Assembly: GCA_033977485.1 (NCBI GenBank)
Contig: CM066987.1
Span: 52,974,533 to 53,038,532 of the forward strand
DNA: 64,000 nucleotides
From: Hydrangea macrophylla
Taxonomy: Eukaryota; Streptophyta; Magnoliopsida; Cornales; Hydrangeaceae
Direction: 5' to 3'
Shown in pieces: positions 41,569 to 53,977 of this stretch. The position numbers were made by a program, and so were the translations under genes. Below the pieces are notes generated by a model. The model was not told the origin of the DNA. It did no database searches and worked only from the letters and a program-made list of their open reading frames with translations. Numbering within the stretch: the first letter of the stretch is position 1; each line of letters starts with the position of its first letter.

Positions 41569-44500
41569 GAAGTTTGTCCCTAAACTTTTCTCACATTGCG
41601 AATGAAATAGATGTAAGCATTTCTTCTCGAACCTGTACTGGTTCATGTGCAATAACACGATTACAAGATACATTATACCCACTGATGTGGCCACAATTGC
41701 AACTGACTGGTCCCCAAACTTACATTACCTTCCATAGCAAGTACCCACAGTATACCTCTCAATTTCCATTTCTTTTCTCGTGACTTCCTCAACTGGAGTG
41801 AGTTCACCACAATACTGTAACCCAGAAATCACTTCATTGTTAACACATAACTTCTTTAATATAAGATTTAAATCAGAACTCCTCGTGAGTTAGAATGCTC
41901 TGGATGCCCAAATAGTTCAATTGCATAATTCCACTAGAATATCATAATTTCAAGAAGAAGAATAATTCATCCTTCAAAACTCAGCCTCTTCCCAATTCAA
42001 GATTCGAATTGAATAATTTATACCAGACAAAGCTTTTCCAACCTTTTACGGTTATGTACTATTTCACGATTCATATGACACAACTAATATCAATACATAA
42101 ATAGGCTTCATTTACTAATCAATTTATGTGATAGATAAAACCACCGTAACAATTACTTTATATCGTTTCAAATATTCTCACATACCAGATATCCAATTTC
42201 CCAATACCCTCTTGACAACAATTTTAAGCCATTTGTAGCCATTACCCATAATAAATTGCATTATTTCGATCTCAACGATTTCTGTCATTTCATCTCTGTT
42301 CAATTAACCCAGTGAATAACATCTCTAATCACGCAATGCTTCATAAAGCGACATTCCAATACCCAACTGATAATTATTATAATACTCAAACTCCCTTGTG
42401 ACTAAGTATTGCCCCTAATCACTTTTGAGATCAAACATAAGCATATGACGTATCTTCCCAAAATCTGAGTTACTTATTCGAATTACCTGTCAATTCACAA
42501 TGAGGAGCCGTAATAAAATTTCAATTACTTCTCACGGTCTGCTTACAAGGCTTTAGTAAAATCAAATGCTTCATATAATTCCACCATCGTTTCCATATAT
42601 AACCCAGCAAATTCGAACGGATTGACAGCCTTAATCGATAAACGTACGTTAACCAAGTCCATTTATCTACAATTACTTTTGTGCTGTCATCTTGACTTTC
42701 AACAATCTCAATAACCCCGTCACAAAATGCATCACAACATAGTTCAGTTGTCTTCCTTCTAAACACTCGTTACAAATCTTTTCAGAAAAAATGAAATTTG
42801 AAATTAACTCTCCTTCACTTCATTCAATAGTACCAATTGGGCTATAATAGTTGCTGTCATATCACCCTCGATTTTTAGAATAATTGTAATTTCAAGCCAT
42901 TGCAAATCTCAACCCATTGTTCTTGAATAGCCTAACACTCAAAGCTTCCATACTATTCTCACATGCACTATTAGAATAAGCTTGTAATTAAATTTTCATA
43001 TAAAGTACTAGGGTCTCACTGTATTCAATAAATTGTCTATCAACTTCTAATTCAACCGCCAACCACTACGTCAACTTTTTTTTTTAGATAGTAACAAACT
43101 TTCAATTCTTAACCCTTCACTATTTATCATCACTTGCGTTGTCGCATACTCAACTCTTATCTTGTAAACAAACACTTGAAATCCTACAATTAGTGTATAA
43201 CTTCCACCTAGTTTCATGTACAAGTACTACCAATAAATTTCAACATAAAAGAAAGAATTGATGCCAAATCCCAAATCATATGCCAGCATTGGCAAATTCC
43301 CTCTTGCATTACATCAACACACCCCCAAATTCAAATAACATGCGTCACTATAAATATCCAATCCCTTGGTCTTTAGCGGAGTAGTCAAAATCGATGTAAC
43401 CAAGTCTATTTCTCTAATTCTTGAAAATTTTCTTCTCATTTTTGTAGCAAAATAGAATTATAATAATAAGCCTCCAGTAGTTACCAACCAATTTCTAGAA
43501 ACTTCTAGCATACTAATAAATCTCGATCAATTAATCACGACTTCTTCTTCTGAAACCAAATATTATCAAATCCTTACCAATTTAATCATGATCTTTATCG
43601 TCTGCAGATCCATAGAAACTCTTTTCTTGTGAAGTCAAATACCCGAGAACACTTCACTGGTCATTTAAAATTCTTACTTCTCTTCTCACGCCAACAAGAT
43701 TTCAACGTTTTTCATCTATCAAACATCATGAATTATCTCAGAAACACAGTAAAAGATTCTCTTGCTACAAAACATATTCTAATTCTGACCCAAGGCTTCT
43801 CATATTAAAATTATTCACAAAATTTCCAACAAACTCTCATTAATACAATAAACGGCGATAATATCATATCAACCCCTCAAATTCCCTTTTCATATTAATC
43901 TGATATAGAATCTATACAATTATCTCAACCCCTTTTTTTACACAATCAATCTCGGCATATTCTGTCAAGAATCAACTTATACCAAATATAATTTCAACTG
44001 TCTAATTACTCAATATCAAACTCACTATCATTCTTGTATCAAATAGATATCACGTACTTTATAAATGCAAAAATTTATCTTGATCCAACACTCAGAGTAC
44101 TATAACTCTTCTTCTTACACCACATGTGTTGATATATTTCACCACTGATCTCAACTAATGCCCACATATTGTCAAAGCATGAAAGAATTACGATGTCTAA
44201 TCTACAGTTGATCACAGCTTTGGATAGAAATAATAATATTACTAATAATGTCCAATAGAAAAGCACCCAATAGGTTTAAGATTGAGAGATTCCTCAACAA
44301 GCTGATATAACCCAAATAGAGTTGAGAGATTCCTCAACAACCCAAGATAACTCAAACGACTGGATGAATCCCCAAATATCTTATCACCTCGACAAACTCA
44401 ATATTCCACCCTCAATCCCAAGAGAATATATATATATAAGGAGCTCGATAAATACTCCCAAAAATCATTACCGAATAAATTGAGAAATAAGTGATAACAA

Positions 44501-45099
44501 TAATACCGTATCTGCTCATGATGTCCATATAAATCATAAGAAATCCAAAATTCCCCAAACTATAATATTTGAATACTAGAAGACCCACCGTAAATAAAGA
44601 AATTCAGATACCCAATTTTTGGATAGAAAATAAGAAATAATCTTCACTAATAATAATACCCGTTGATATTCGGAAAGAAATCCATACCCATAATCATAAC
44701 CCAATATCCAATAACCCTTAATCAAATCAATACCCTTGATAATATAATACCAGTCAAATCATTTCAGGATGACTCACCCAACTCTAGATTTCTGAACCCA
44801 AATTCCACTAATAATCTCAAATTCGAATTTTTCTTACTAAATTCTCAATCCCCCCTTCCAACTCAATCAATTCAACACATGGGAAATTTTTTTTTCCCTT
44901 TATACTCCATTTTATCACGATGAAGTTTTTAACCATCTCTCCGCATATTATAATATGTAGAATGCATGCAACATGATATGCATGCTCAACAATATTTAAA
45001 GAATGCTAATTTAAATGTGTATGCATGTTCATGCAACTATGTGTCATTTTATCCAACTTACACTTCGTATTCGTCTCTCGTCCCCAAAGGCTCTAACCT
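41569..45099 (-). other. LARD interior without coding sequence
   Basis: AT-rich, about 3.5 kb. All frames are under 100 codons and none shows retrotransposon motifs. A directly repeated phrase GAGAGATTCCTCAACAA occurs at 44284 and 44325. Confidence 0.7.
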
Positions 45100-45102
45100 A
45101 TT

Positions 45103-45113
45103 GCTCTGATACA
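45103..45113 (-). promoter_or_regulatory. LARD primer-binding site, tRNA-Met type
   Basis: Minus strand TGTATCAGAGC, one change from TGGTATCAGAGC, a few bases inside the 5' LTR. Confidence 0.85.
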
Positions 45114-45119
45114 ACTAAA

Positions 45120-47202
45120 TGTCACGCCCCAGATCCACACATGTAAATCTAGGATACGTGGCACGCCACTAAGGCTCGTCCCAAGTCATTAAAGTTCCGT
45201 AAAAAAAACATTAGTAAAGGTTTTGATTCAAGAATCCAACACTTTTAAAATATTTTTTAAAGGATTTTCAAACATACATCCAAACATGCTTTAACGAAGT
45301 TCATTTCTAAAACATGTAAAAACATTAAATAATCAAAGACTTGAACTCCATGGATTCATTCCCACCATTAAATAAATTAAGGAAAATATACATACTATAT
45401 TCAATTTGTATCGAACTCTTTAAGTATAACTCCGAGTTCATCATCCCAACCAAACCCAAGCAAGGTACAAAAAGTACAACCACAGCCCAAAATCAACCAA
45501 TATAATGTGTCCCCCATATTACAAGAATTAAGTCGCTATTCTTTAATTACACAAGCTCAAATAAATAACTGATTACAATATTCTACAAATTTATTTATTA
45601 AATATAAGTCTATTAAACCAGAATTTATTTACAATCCCACACCCACGAATGATCTCCAAGTTCATTCCTTTTCTTCCGCTCCACCTTGAACACCTACGAT
45701 GGTTATTCAATAACCACTACAATATATAAGCTATATGCTTGTGAATAACACTAATTATGCATATGGATAATTAACATGCTCAATTTCATTTCATTACAAC
45801 CAATTATAGTCTCCGGCAATTACTAGCTCACTTCCACCACTACCAACTAGTCCGCGGCTCCACTCCCTAAGCCCACGTGACCTAGTTATGACCCACGCCT
45901 CACGTGCGGTCCCATAGGCCTCTGGCGGCCGTGGTCGTCACCACAAAGATTACCTCATGGTGGTATAGAACTAGCAATTCCATTGACTCAAATAAGCAAC
46001 TCAACATGCTCACATAATTCATTACACCGTGCTTTCATAATAAAATTGGGCCTAATTTAACCACATGAATTTTGCCCATTAATAAAATAATAAGCTTTAT
46101 CAAGCTAATTTAACATGCTTTTACATCACAAATGAACCCAAACATGAAACCATCCATATATCATAATTAATGTCACTCACCTCTTGAAATCGCTCCTAAA
46201 CTTGAGATTGGAGTTCTATTATGCTGCAGGTATTAATCCTACACAATTTTGGTAAACTAAATGTTACCAACCCATTTGGGTCACGAAAAATCTATTGATT
46301 AAACTTAAATTAAATTATACCATAAGGTTAGACTTACTCCCACGAGTTTAGATATGACTTCGTATCGCGATTTGGGCAACATATGACGAAGCTATGCCGT
46401 TAAATAGGTAAAACCCTCACTTCTTCTCTTCTTCTCTCGCGTCTGACTCTCTCTACTCTCCTGTTTCTTTTCTTTTATTCTTTTTCTTTCAATAACTAAT
46501 GAGTAATGTATATATACATAAATATATATATAGTATATTATATGTATATACGAGCCGCCGCCGCCTCTTTATGCCTAGCACACACGGTTTTTTTTTTATC
46601 AACAATGATGATGAGTCATAAGGGATAGGTGTCACCTCTAACCAATTTTTCCTTATTCATTTTTACATCCCCATAATTTCCATACTCGTATTATAACACC
46701 TCTAAATGTTATATCAACTATCTAATGACTAAGTAAGTATCAATCTATGTCACGTGTGGGTCCCAAATGTGGTCCCACATAATTACATGAAGTTACTAAT
46801 TAGCCTACTAATTATATCACGTGTTCAATTACGCCCTCACAAGGGTACCCAAACTGGTCCCATAAATAACCATGAATAATAATAGAATATTAAAACACCC
46901 AACATTTTATCAATTAAATGATCACATGGCATCAACATATATTTTAATGTGCACATTTACATTACATGTCTACCATTTAATCACATAAATGCAACTAAAT
47001 GCAGTTTATATTATCCAAACCTCTCTTGGGTCATACTTTCATATCTGTCCCACCTCTAGTGGAACTTTCAACTGTGCCCTTTATCAAGCACTTATCACAT
47101 CAGGGTAACTGGAACTTACCCAATTCATCACATGCAATTAATTATACAATTTAATGCATGCAAAATAAATATCACTTCCATTTCTCGGGTACGGTTGTTA
47201 CA
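45120..47202 (-). repeat. LARD 5' LTR (high-coordinate copy)
   Basis: 2083 bp; partner of 39470-41551. Its outer end TTGTTACA is followed by the target duplication gtgga. Confidence 0.93.
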
Positions 47203-47207
47203 GTGGA

Positions 47208-48370
47208 TGCTCTTGGAAATCCAATAAATTGAAAATCATCCATGACACTCCAATTGAGACCAAATCAAGTCTAGTCCATGATCTAGTCGTGTTAAGTTGG
47301 AGTCAAGTGTCAATGTCAAGTTGTATTTTGTCAGTCTTCCATCGAGTATTATTGTCAAGTTTTTATCGAGTCAATCGAGTTAGGCGGTGTAATTCGCTGC
47401 TAGTTGAATAAAATCCCTTTCTGCTTGATTCAGTATGCCAAGTCGTGAATGTATGGATCATTAAGCCAAGAAAAAGGGAAAGAAGAAAGAAAAAAAAATC
47501 ACTTTTTCAAATAATCATGGAAACACTCTGTTAATAAATCTTTGCATTGAAAAGGATCCCCAATTGATCAAAGTAAATTATGTGCCAAATCCAAGGAGGA
47601 TTAGAGAATTGACTAGCTGAACTTTAAGAATTTAAAGATGCTCTTGCTCAATCTTGAAAAGATGAACTTGGGACTTCGTGGACCTTGCTTGCCATCCCCT
47701 AAAAGATGAGCCTAACCAGTCCATAGCCATAAACTTTGTCCTTGATTGTAGCCAGACATTTTAAATGAACTTCTTCCGAAAAAAGAGAAGAATAGAAAAA
47801 GAAAAAGAAAAAGAAAAAGGAGCTCGCTAGGATGAAAACCCGAAAGGGCGCCTAGGAAAAAGTTAGAACAAAAATAAGATGCGTGTTGATATCAAAAATC
47901 CTAATCCTAGCCAGTCAAAATCATGGAGAGAATAAGAGATAGTACGGAAGAGAAAGGAAAGGAAAGAGAAAAGAAAAGGTAGAGAATAGATAAGATTGAG
48001 AATTCTTGAGCACTTCAAAGTAGATCATTGGCACTTGAACTATATCAAGACTTTGTGCTGTTCTAAAGAAATTGGAAATGAAAAGAGAGATTTGAAAGTA
48101 TCAATTAAACTCACAATTTTGTAAGAGGCTCAATGGCTAAGAGGGCATAAAACAATGCAAAGATATCTTTGAGAAAAATAAAGAGTGATTTGGAGGGCTG
48201 ATATTGCTTTGTGAATATGATAAAGTATGAATAAAACATGATGAGAGTTGTAAAGATTAACTTGCTAGTGAAAAGGTTAAAGAATCAAGCGCCAAATAAA
48301 AAAGAAAAAAAGAAAAGAGAAAAGAGAATAAAGGAAAAAGTAGTTCATCATGCTACACAAGGGCTACCAC
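47208..48370 (+). other. Resumed interior of Tat/Ogre-like copy 2, or other repeat
   Basis: Continues the sequence interrupted at 39469. Purine-rich (GAAAAA)n runs near 47780-47820 and 47950-47990, and a phrase GATGAAAACCCGAAAGGGCG at 47831. No domain recognised. Confidence 0.45.
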
Positions 48371-48406
48371 AAGTGACATGCACTCCCTAGACCCACTTCG
48401 CCCTCC

Positions 48407-48445
<39 letters not shown>

Positions 48446-48605
48446 AGGACTCTTTCTCACCGGCCCACCTCACTGCCATCACCTCCACCCATCGCTGACC
48501 ACCTCCGCCCAGCGCCTCCCTCCAGCTTCTCTACATGATCCCCAACACCACACAACCAGATCCCTTTACTTTTCGGTAGTCTCTCTCTCTCTCTGTCCCG
48601 CTTTA

Positions 48606-48641
<36 letters not shown>

Positions 48642-49099
48642 CTTACCTCTTCTTTCATTTGTGTTGATAAAACATACGCACATAACCATAGGGTTGGGTT
48701 CAAGGCATACCTTGAGCATAATACTCGATTGGATCGATTCGGTGTTGTTATGAGCCCGACGATGAAACCCATGAATCGCTGCTCCTATTGTTCTTCTATG
48801 TACTCTCATGTGCTTTGCATAAGTTGTAGAGGACGCTACTAGAGCAGTCTTCGTCAATGTCATGCACTAAATCTCATAGCTCCATGGTGATGGCCTCTAG
48901 AGAGAGAAAATGTGAGAAAGAGAGAGAGAGAGAGGGTAGAAGGAGAGGGGCTGCCAAACGTTAGGGCCCCTTATATGTGTGTTAATATCATATATATATA
49001 CACACATATTCGCCAAACCCTAGGGTTCCAAGAACCAAAGCCCATTGGACCCGGTCCAATGATATATGGGTGCCCGTATGACCCACAATATTTCTTACA
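48371..49099 (-). repeat. Ty1/copia-type LTR, minus strand (left end undefined)
   Basis: The right end on the minus strand is TGTAAGAAATATTGTGGGTC, preceded by the purine-rich GTGAGTGAATGGGAGA, the usual copia PPT/LTR junction. It contains (CT)n tracts (48403-48446, 48581-48640), a (GA)n (48916-48934) and a TA/CA tract (48991-49007). The frame at 48378-48842 is low-complexity and not credited. Confidence 0.5.
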
Positions 49100-49181
49100 T
49101 CTCCCATTCACTCACATAGGGCTTGTTACTAAAATAATCTCTCAAAACAGAACTTCTCATCTCTTCATACAGGGAAATAGA

Positions 49182-50046
49182 TGTCACGACCCATCCCGCT
49201 AACGTGCGAAAATAGGACACGTGGCAAGCCATTTAATAACTATATGCAGCGGAAAAGAACTTTAAAACAACCTTGAGTGTATAAAACTTTAAAAACATTT
49301 CCCTCCGAGTTGTAAAATCCATAGAAAATTGAAAACGTAATTATATTTCGAATTGGATGAATATATGTTAAAAGGGATCCCAAAGGTACCCTATGAACCG
49401 ATCAACACATTAAAATTATTTTCGGAAGGTATAGAAAAAGAATTCTGGCAGGGGTCATTTCGACCGGTCGAACGACCCCCTTCGACCGGTCGAATGTCCC
49501 TTTAGTAGAATTCTTCCTTAGTAGCAGAATTTTGCCTAAGGACAAACAACCATCACTCCTATCATTCCTCCAATAATGAGTACACCCAACCAACTTCACA
49601 AGTGATAAAAAGACTTTCAAGAACATTACTAAGACATACTAATCTACGAAAAGAAATGAAGATGACAGGACAAACTAAGTCTTGTTTGGATTGATTCACC
49701 AAAAGTACTATTTCATTCATTTAAAACTTGGAATTTACGAGTTAAGCATACAAAACACGAACTTAGGAGTTCGGATAAATTCCAACATAACCAAAGAAAG
49801 TTTTACAACTTATTACAACATTTTAAGTCATTCCAAACCTTCCAAGTTGAAGTTAATAGTTTGAACTTCTCAAATTTCACTTTTACATCATTGGAAATTG
49901 GAAACAAAAACATATACAAAAGAAGAATCCCCGTCGCTCCCGCGGTCTCACTCCTCACGTTTCTTTCTTCCTTTCTTCCTTTCACCTGCAATGGAGTAAA
50001 TCTCCACTGCTCAGTTATATGCTGAGTGCACAATTCTGAACATATG
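49182..50046 (-). repeat. Tekay-type LTR on minus strand, left part (split)
   Basis: Begins TGTCACGACCC with ACACGTGGCAAGCC, like the LARD LTR end at 39470. It carries TTCGACCGGTCGAA twice (49459, 49481). It is interrupted at atatg (50042-50046) by the Athila-type element and continues at 58393. Confidence 0.7.
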
Positions 50047-51369
50047 TGATCTTGTCAGAATCAAGATATAAAAGTATTCTTTACTTTTCAAAAGATTTGC
50101 AGTGTGGAAGTAAAGGTCGAACCCACAGAGATTGATTAACTACCGTGTTTTAATCTTAAAACCTAAATCTAATTAATTATAAAAATGGATTTTGATTTGA
50201 ATTTAATTAAACTAATAACAATAAAAATAAATCTAAACTATGAAAGCAATTAAAAGTGTTTTAAATAATGTTTAAGGGAACCTAGGATTGCAAATCCACC
50301 ACTAGCTTCATAATAGGAATATTTATGAATTACTTTAGCTTACTAAGTTGGATGATAATGGGGAATTGTAGCTACAAGCCCAATTCCTCCGACAAGAAGA
50401 TATTCATGGTTCAAGCACCAACATAATCCATCTTCGGTTAGCACGAATTATCCCACACTAAACTAGGGTTGTGATCTAATCCGTCTAACCTAGGCATGGA
50501 CTATTCGGATACTTGATAGCACAAATCAATAAAGCACCATCACATGTAAACAATCTAAACAAGCACAGCAAGAATAGATCGTTGAGCACATCACAGTCAA
50601 AATAGATCTAAGACAAGAATAAATTCTGAAAGCAATGATTTAATCACTAGAAGTTCAATTTATTTATAAAAATCCTCTAAACATGTGACTGTCATCCATA
50701 CATAATAAAACTAAAATAAAAACATAAATAAAACCCTATTACTCATCTAGGGGTTCATTGAAACCCTAGATCTATGATCTAGCCGTCCATGGAAGTAATG
50801 GATGGCAAGTAGTTGATGGAGGAGGCCATGGAAATCCTTGGTCTTCTTCTTCTTCTCCTTGCTTCCCTCCCTTCAATGGCTGGAAGTATGTGTGTATAAT
50901 AATTGCTAATAATGTCTAACCCTTTAATTATAATAAAATAGGGTATATATAGATTTACAACAAGTTTTGGAAGCCTTCCTAACCCGAAACGAACTGAAAC
51001 TGATGTAATTTACAGTCTAGACGTCGTTTAGCAGTTTCGTTTGCACATGAGTCTTCAGTACACTAAAATACGCAACTTTGGTTTTTACACATATCGCGCG
51101 AGCGGGTCGCGCGAGCGCGACATTTAGTACCTCGCGCGCGCGGATCGCGCGAGCGATTCTGGGACTTTCGCGCGAGCGGATCGCGCGAGCGATTTGGCTT
51201 TTTCAGCTTCTTTCTTTGTGCTTTTTCATCCTGTTTAGCCTGGTTTAGGTGATTTCTTCCAAAACCTGTCATAAATAGAAAACGAAGTAAAAATATACGA
51301 AAACAGGATAAAAAGGTACTAACAGATGCTCGTTAAGGCGTATAAATAGAATTTGTTCTCTCCCGATCA
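50047..51369 (-). repeat. Athila-type 3' LTR
   Basis: 1323 bp. Contains the TCGCGCGAGCGG palindrome array (51094-51193) and, downstream on the minus strand, a TATA box (50944-50951). Confidence 0.95.
51094..51193. repeat. TCGCGCGAGCGG palindrome array in LTR
   Basis: Six or seven copies of TCGCGCGAGCG or GCGCGCGCG. The partner LTR has a shorter array (58129-58214) that lacks one unit; this accounts for most of the length difference between the LTRs. Confidence 0.92.
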
Positions 51370-51384
51370 CACCCCCAAACCTAC
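51370..51384 (-). promoter_or_regulatory. Polypurine tract of the Athila-type element
   Basis: On the minus strand GTAGGTTTGGGGGTG directly before the LTR. Similar tracts recur at about 53107-53121 and 53824-53838. Confidence 0.8.
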
Positions 51385-53977
51385 ATTTTGCTAGTCCTCG
51401 AGCAAAACTAAAACAAAAACTACTAATAAAAATCTATTCCATTTTCGCATGGATCACGATTGCATTTAGCGTATGCAACAAGACTTTTAAACCTCTAGGT
51501 GTCCCTAGTCGGACGAGTAAAGTCTCGTGAGGGTTCTCATCAACAAGTTACCCACAACCATCTTTATTAACTTATAAATTTAAAAAGTTTTATTAAAACG
51601 AAAAACTAATAAACAATACTCCTTATTATAACACGATGATTTGAAATAGAATAACGAACAAGAAGAAACGAAATCAAACGTTCACTTACGTCCTGAAAAA
51701 AAATAATCCCAAGTACATGAATCGTAAAAATTAATAGAATTTCTCATAAAATTGCACGTGTGTGATATGGTAGTCAAATGAACACGCGTATGTCATGAAC
51801 ATGGAATATAACTCGGATAACCATCCAACTATGCTTCGACTACGAATCTCACAATGAATTACACCCTCAAATGAAACACTCAGAAACATGTGTAATTTCT
51901 CTAAAATATGTGAGTAAAGGAAATATCTCTTCAAAACGAAAAATGCTCACATATGACTCGAAAAAGACGCATGACACGAAAGAACAGTAGTCTCATGGAT
52001 AAGATGCCAACAATCAAGAAAAATTAATCATTACCATGTTTTAATCCCTCTCCCATCGTTTACATATCCAAACCATGTTTTCTAGGATCACCTAGGACTT
52101 TTCAAAGGTTGTAATGTGGCTCAGGCAATGAAAAATGATAGAACGGATTGATTGGGTAGGTTTAGAATGGCATTATAAGGCATGTTCGATTTCTTTCATT
52201 CTTCTTCTCTACCAACTTTCATCTTTTCTTTCTCTTTTCTTTTCTTTCATTTTTCTTCAACCTTCTTCTTTTTATTTTTCAATATATTTCTCTTCTCCTT
52301 TTCCTTTTCTTGCTTCTCAAATGATTATTCATCGAATACCAAGCAACTACCCCAATAGCATCTTATTTTCTTCTTCCTTTTCAACACATCACCTTAACAC
52401 TACTAAAAGGTGACAAATCTCTCAGTGGTGAACTCCGAGTTTGTCAAGTCGGAGCAAAAACAAGGATAATGGTAATCAAAGAAAGAAATGGCATTTTAAC
52501 GGCTCAAAGGGCGAACTAAGGAAATTTATAATTCTTCAGCCGGCAGTAAACAAAGAAGGCCTAAAATCATTTCCTAGGGTAATACGGTTCTTCAATATTT
52601 ACGACGGAAGATTATTTAGCATGGTAACAAATATTTTAACTTGACTATCAACCAAAACAAGAATAATGAGACTAAACAACAAATAGATGCGCTATTTCAA
52701 TGAAATTCGACAAACACAAAATGTATTTATAACCCTCTAAAAAGAAAAGATAGGCTCAAAAGCTCACCGGGCTTAGTCTCCACCATGTGTTATCTAGAAA
52801 TCCGAATCATATTATAGTTCACATCAAACATGTATTCCAATGACTACGTGCAGTGCATAAGTTTGTGTGCAAATTTATGATATAAAACTACGATTCAAAC
52901 AATACATAACTTAAAACGTCATATCATAACTTCAGCAAATGTTTAATCACATCTTCCCTTGTTTACCATTCTATAACAATTCAAAGTTCTCTATCAAAAA
53001 GTATCAAATTGATATTGCAAAAACGTCGGTAACATCGTTTATTTAAACACACTTATTGAAAAATTTTAAAATTTTGCATAAACTAATGTGCATGTGTGAG
53101 TGCATATCACCCCCAAACCTAAACCGTTCATTGTCCCCAATGAAATAATAAAACGAAAGAAAGGAGAGTACATAAGAAAGGAACGATAGTACCTCGATCT
53201 TAACAAGCATAGAACAGGTGAACACAAAGGAATATGGCTATAAAGTTCAATGTTACCTGTTACTTCTTAACAAAAGAAAATTAAACAAACAAAATAATAA
53301 AAACAGCTAAAAGAATTATAACTAAGCTAAACGAAACTAAATAAACTATAAGAAGAAACAAAACTATGAAGACAACACGAAAATAAGCTATAAAAGGAAA
53401 TAAAACATAACCAGAATTATGAAAACAATCAAAGACTCGATCTAAAAGTACCTAAGAAACAAAAACAGAAAAATAAAAACTGTGGGACAGGTGTGGAAGG
53501 AATAGATAGAAGACAAAAGAAAATGTCAGAAAAATGGGGGATCGCGCGAGCGGTCCGCGCGAGCGGCCGTCGCGCGCGCGAATCCCAAGATTTTTTTTTT
53601 TTTTTTTTTTAATTCTCGCGCCCGCGAGCTACCTCGCGCCCGCGAAACCAGGCGCGAGGAGAACCTGAGGGCTCATATAAAGAAAACGAAAGAAAAAACA
53701 CTAAGGCACATTCTCGCGCCAGCGGGCCGCGCGAGCGACGTCTCGCGCGAGCGGGCCGCGCGCGCGATTTTAGTTTTTTCCATTTTTTAGCTAAAATTAT
53801 GTATATAATATTAAAATAAATTAATTCCAACCCCCAAACCTGTCCAGAATGTCCAAAACAGACTCAAACAGACTCAAAAACGACCAAAAATAAGAAAAAC
53901 GAACGAAATAAAGCTTGAGTTGCCTCCCAAGAAGCGCTAACTTTTACGTCTTCAGCTAGACCTTTCTAGCTCAAGAT
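51385..53977 (-). other. Non-coding 3' region of the Athila-type element
   Basis: 2.6 kb where polymerase and integrase would be expected. It holds two further GGTTTGGGGGT tracts, an A-run (53591-53610 on the minus strand) and a second palindrome array at 53541-53768. No frame over 100 codons. Confidence 0.75.
53541..53768. repeat. Internal array of TCGCGCGAGCGG / TCGCGCCCGCGAG palindromes
   Basis: Clusters at 53541-53582, 53614-53658 and 53712-53768, the same motif as the LTR array plus a variant with CGCCCGCGAG. It lies between the Gag-protease stop and the 3' LTR. Confidence 0.9.

Larger units (their letters stand above)
39470..47202 (-). mobile_element. Complete non-coding Tekay-type LTR element (LARD-like, 7.7 kb)
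   Basis: Two LTRs (39470-41551 and 45120-47202), ends TGTCACGCCCC…GGTTGTTACA, flanked by the 5-bp duplication gtgga (39465-39469, 47203-47207). Orientation is minus: the primer site lies beside the right LTR and the polypurine tract beside the left LTR. The 3.57-kb interior (41552-45119) has only short chance frames and no Gag/Pol motif. It must rely on enzymes of related elements. It inserted into the Tat/Ogre-like leader. Confidence 0.93.

Noticed and set aside
48378..48842. 154-codon frame rich in Leu-Ser
   Set aside because: Mostly (CT)n microsatellite translated as Ser-Leu; it lies in a probable copia LTR.
4938..50046. The same target sequence atatg beside element 2 (4938-4942) and the Athila-type element (50042-50046)
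   Set aside because: Five bases in AT-rich DNA match easily by chance; the first cannot be checked because its other end is truncated.
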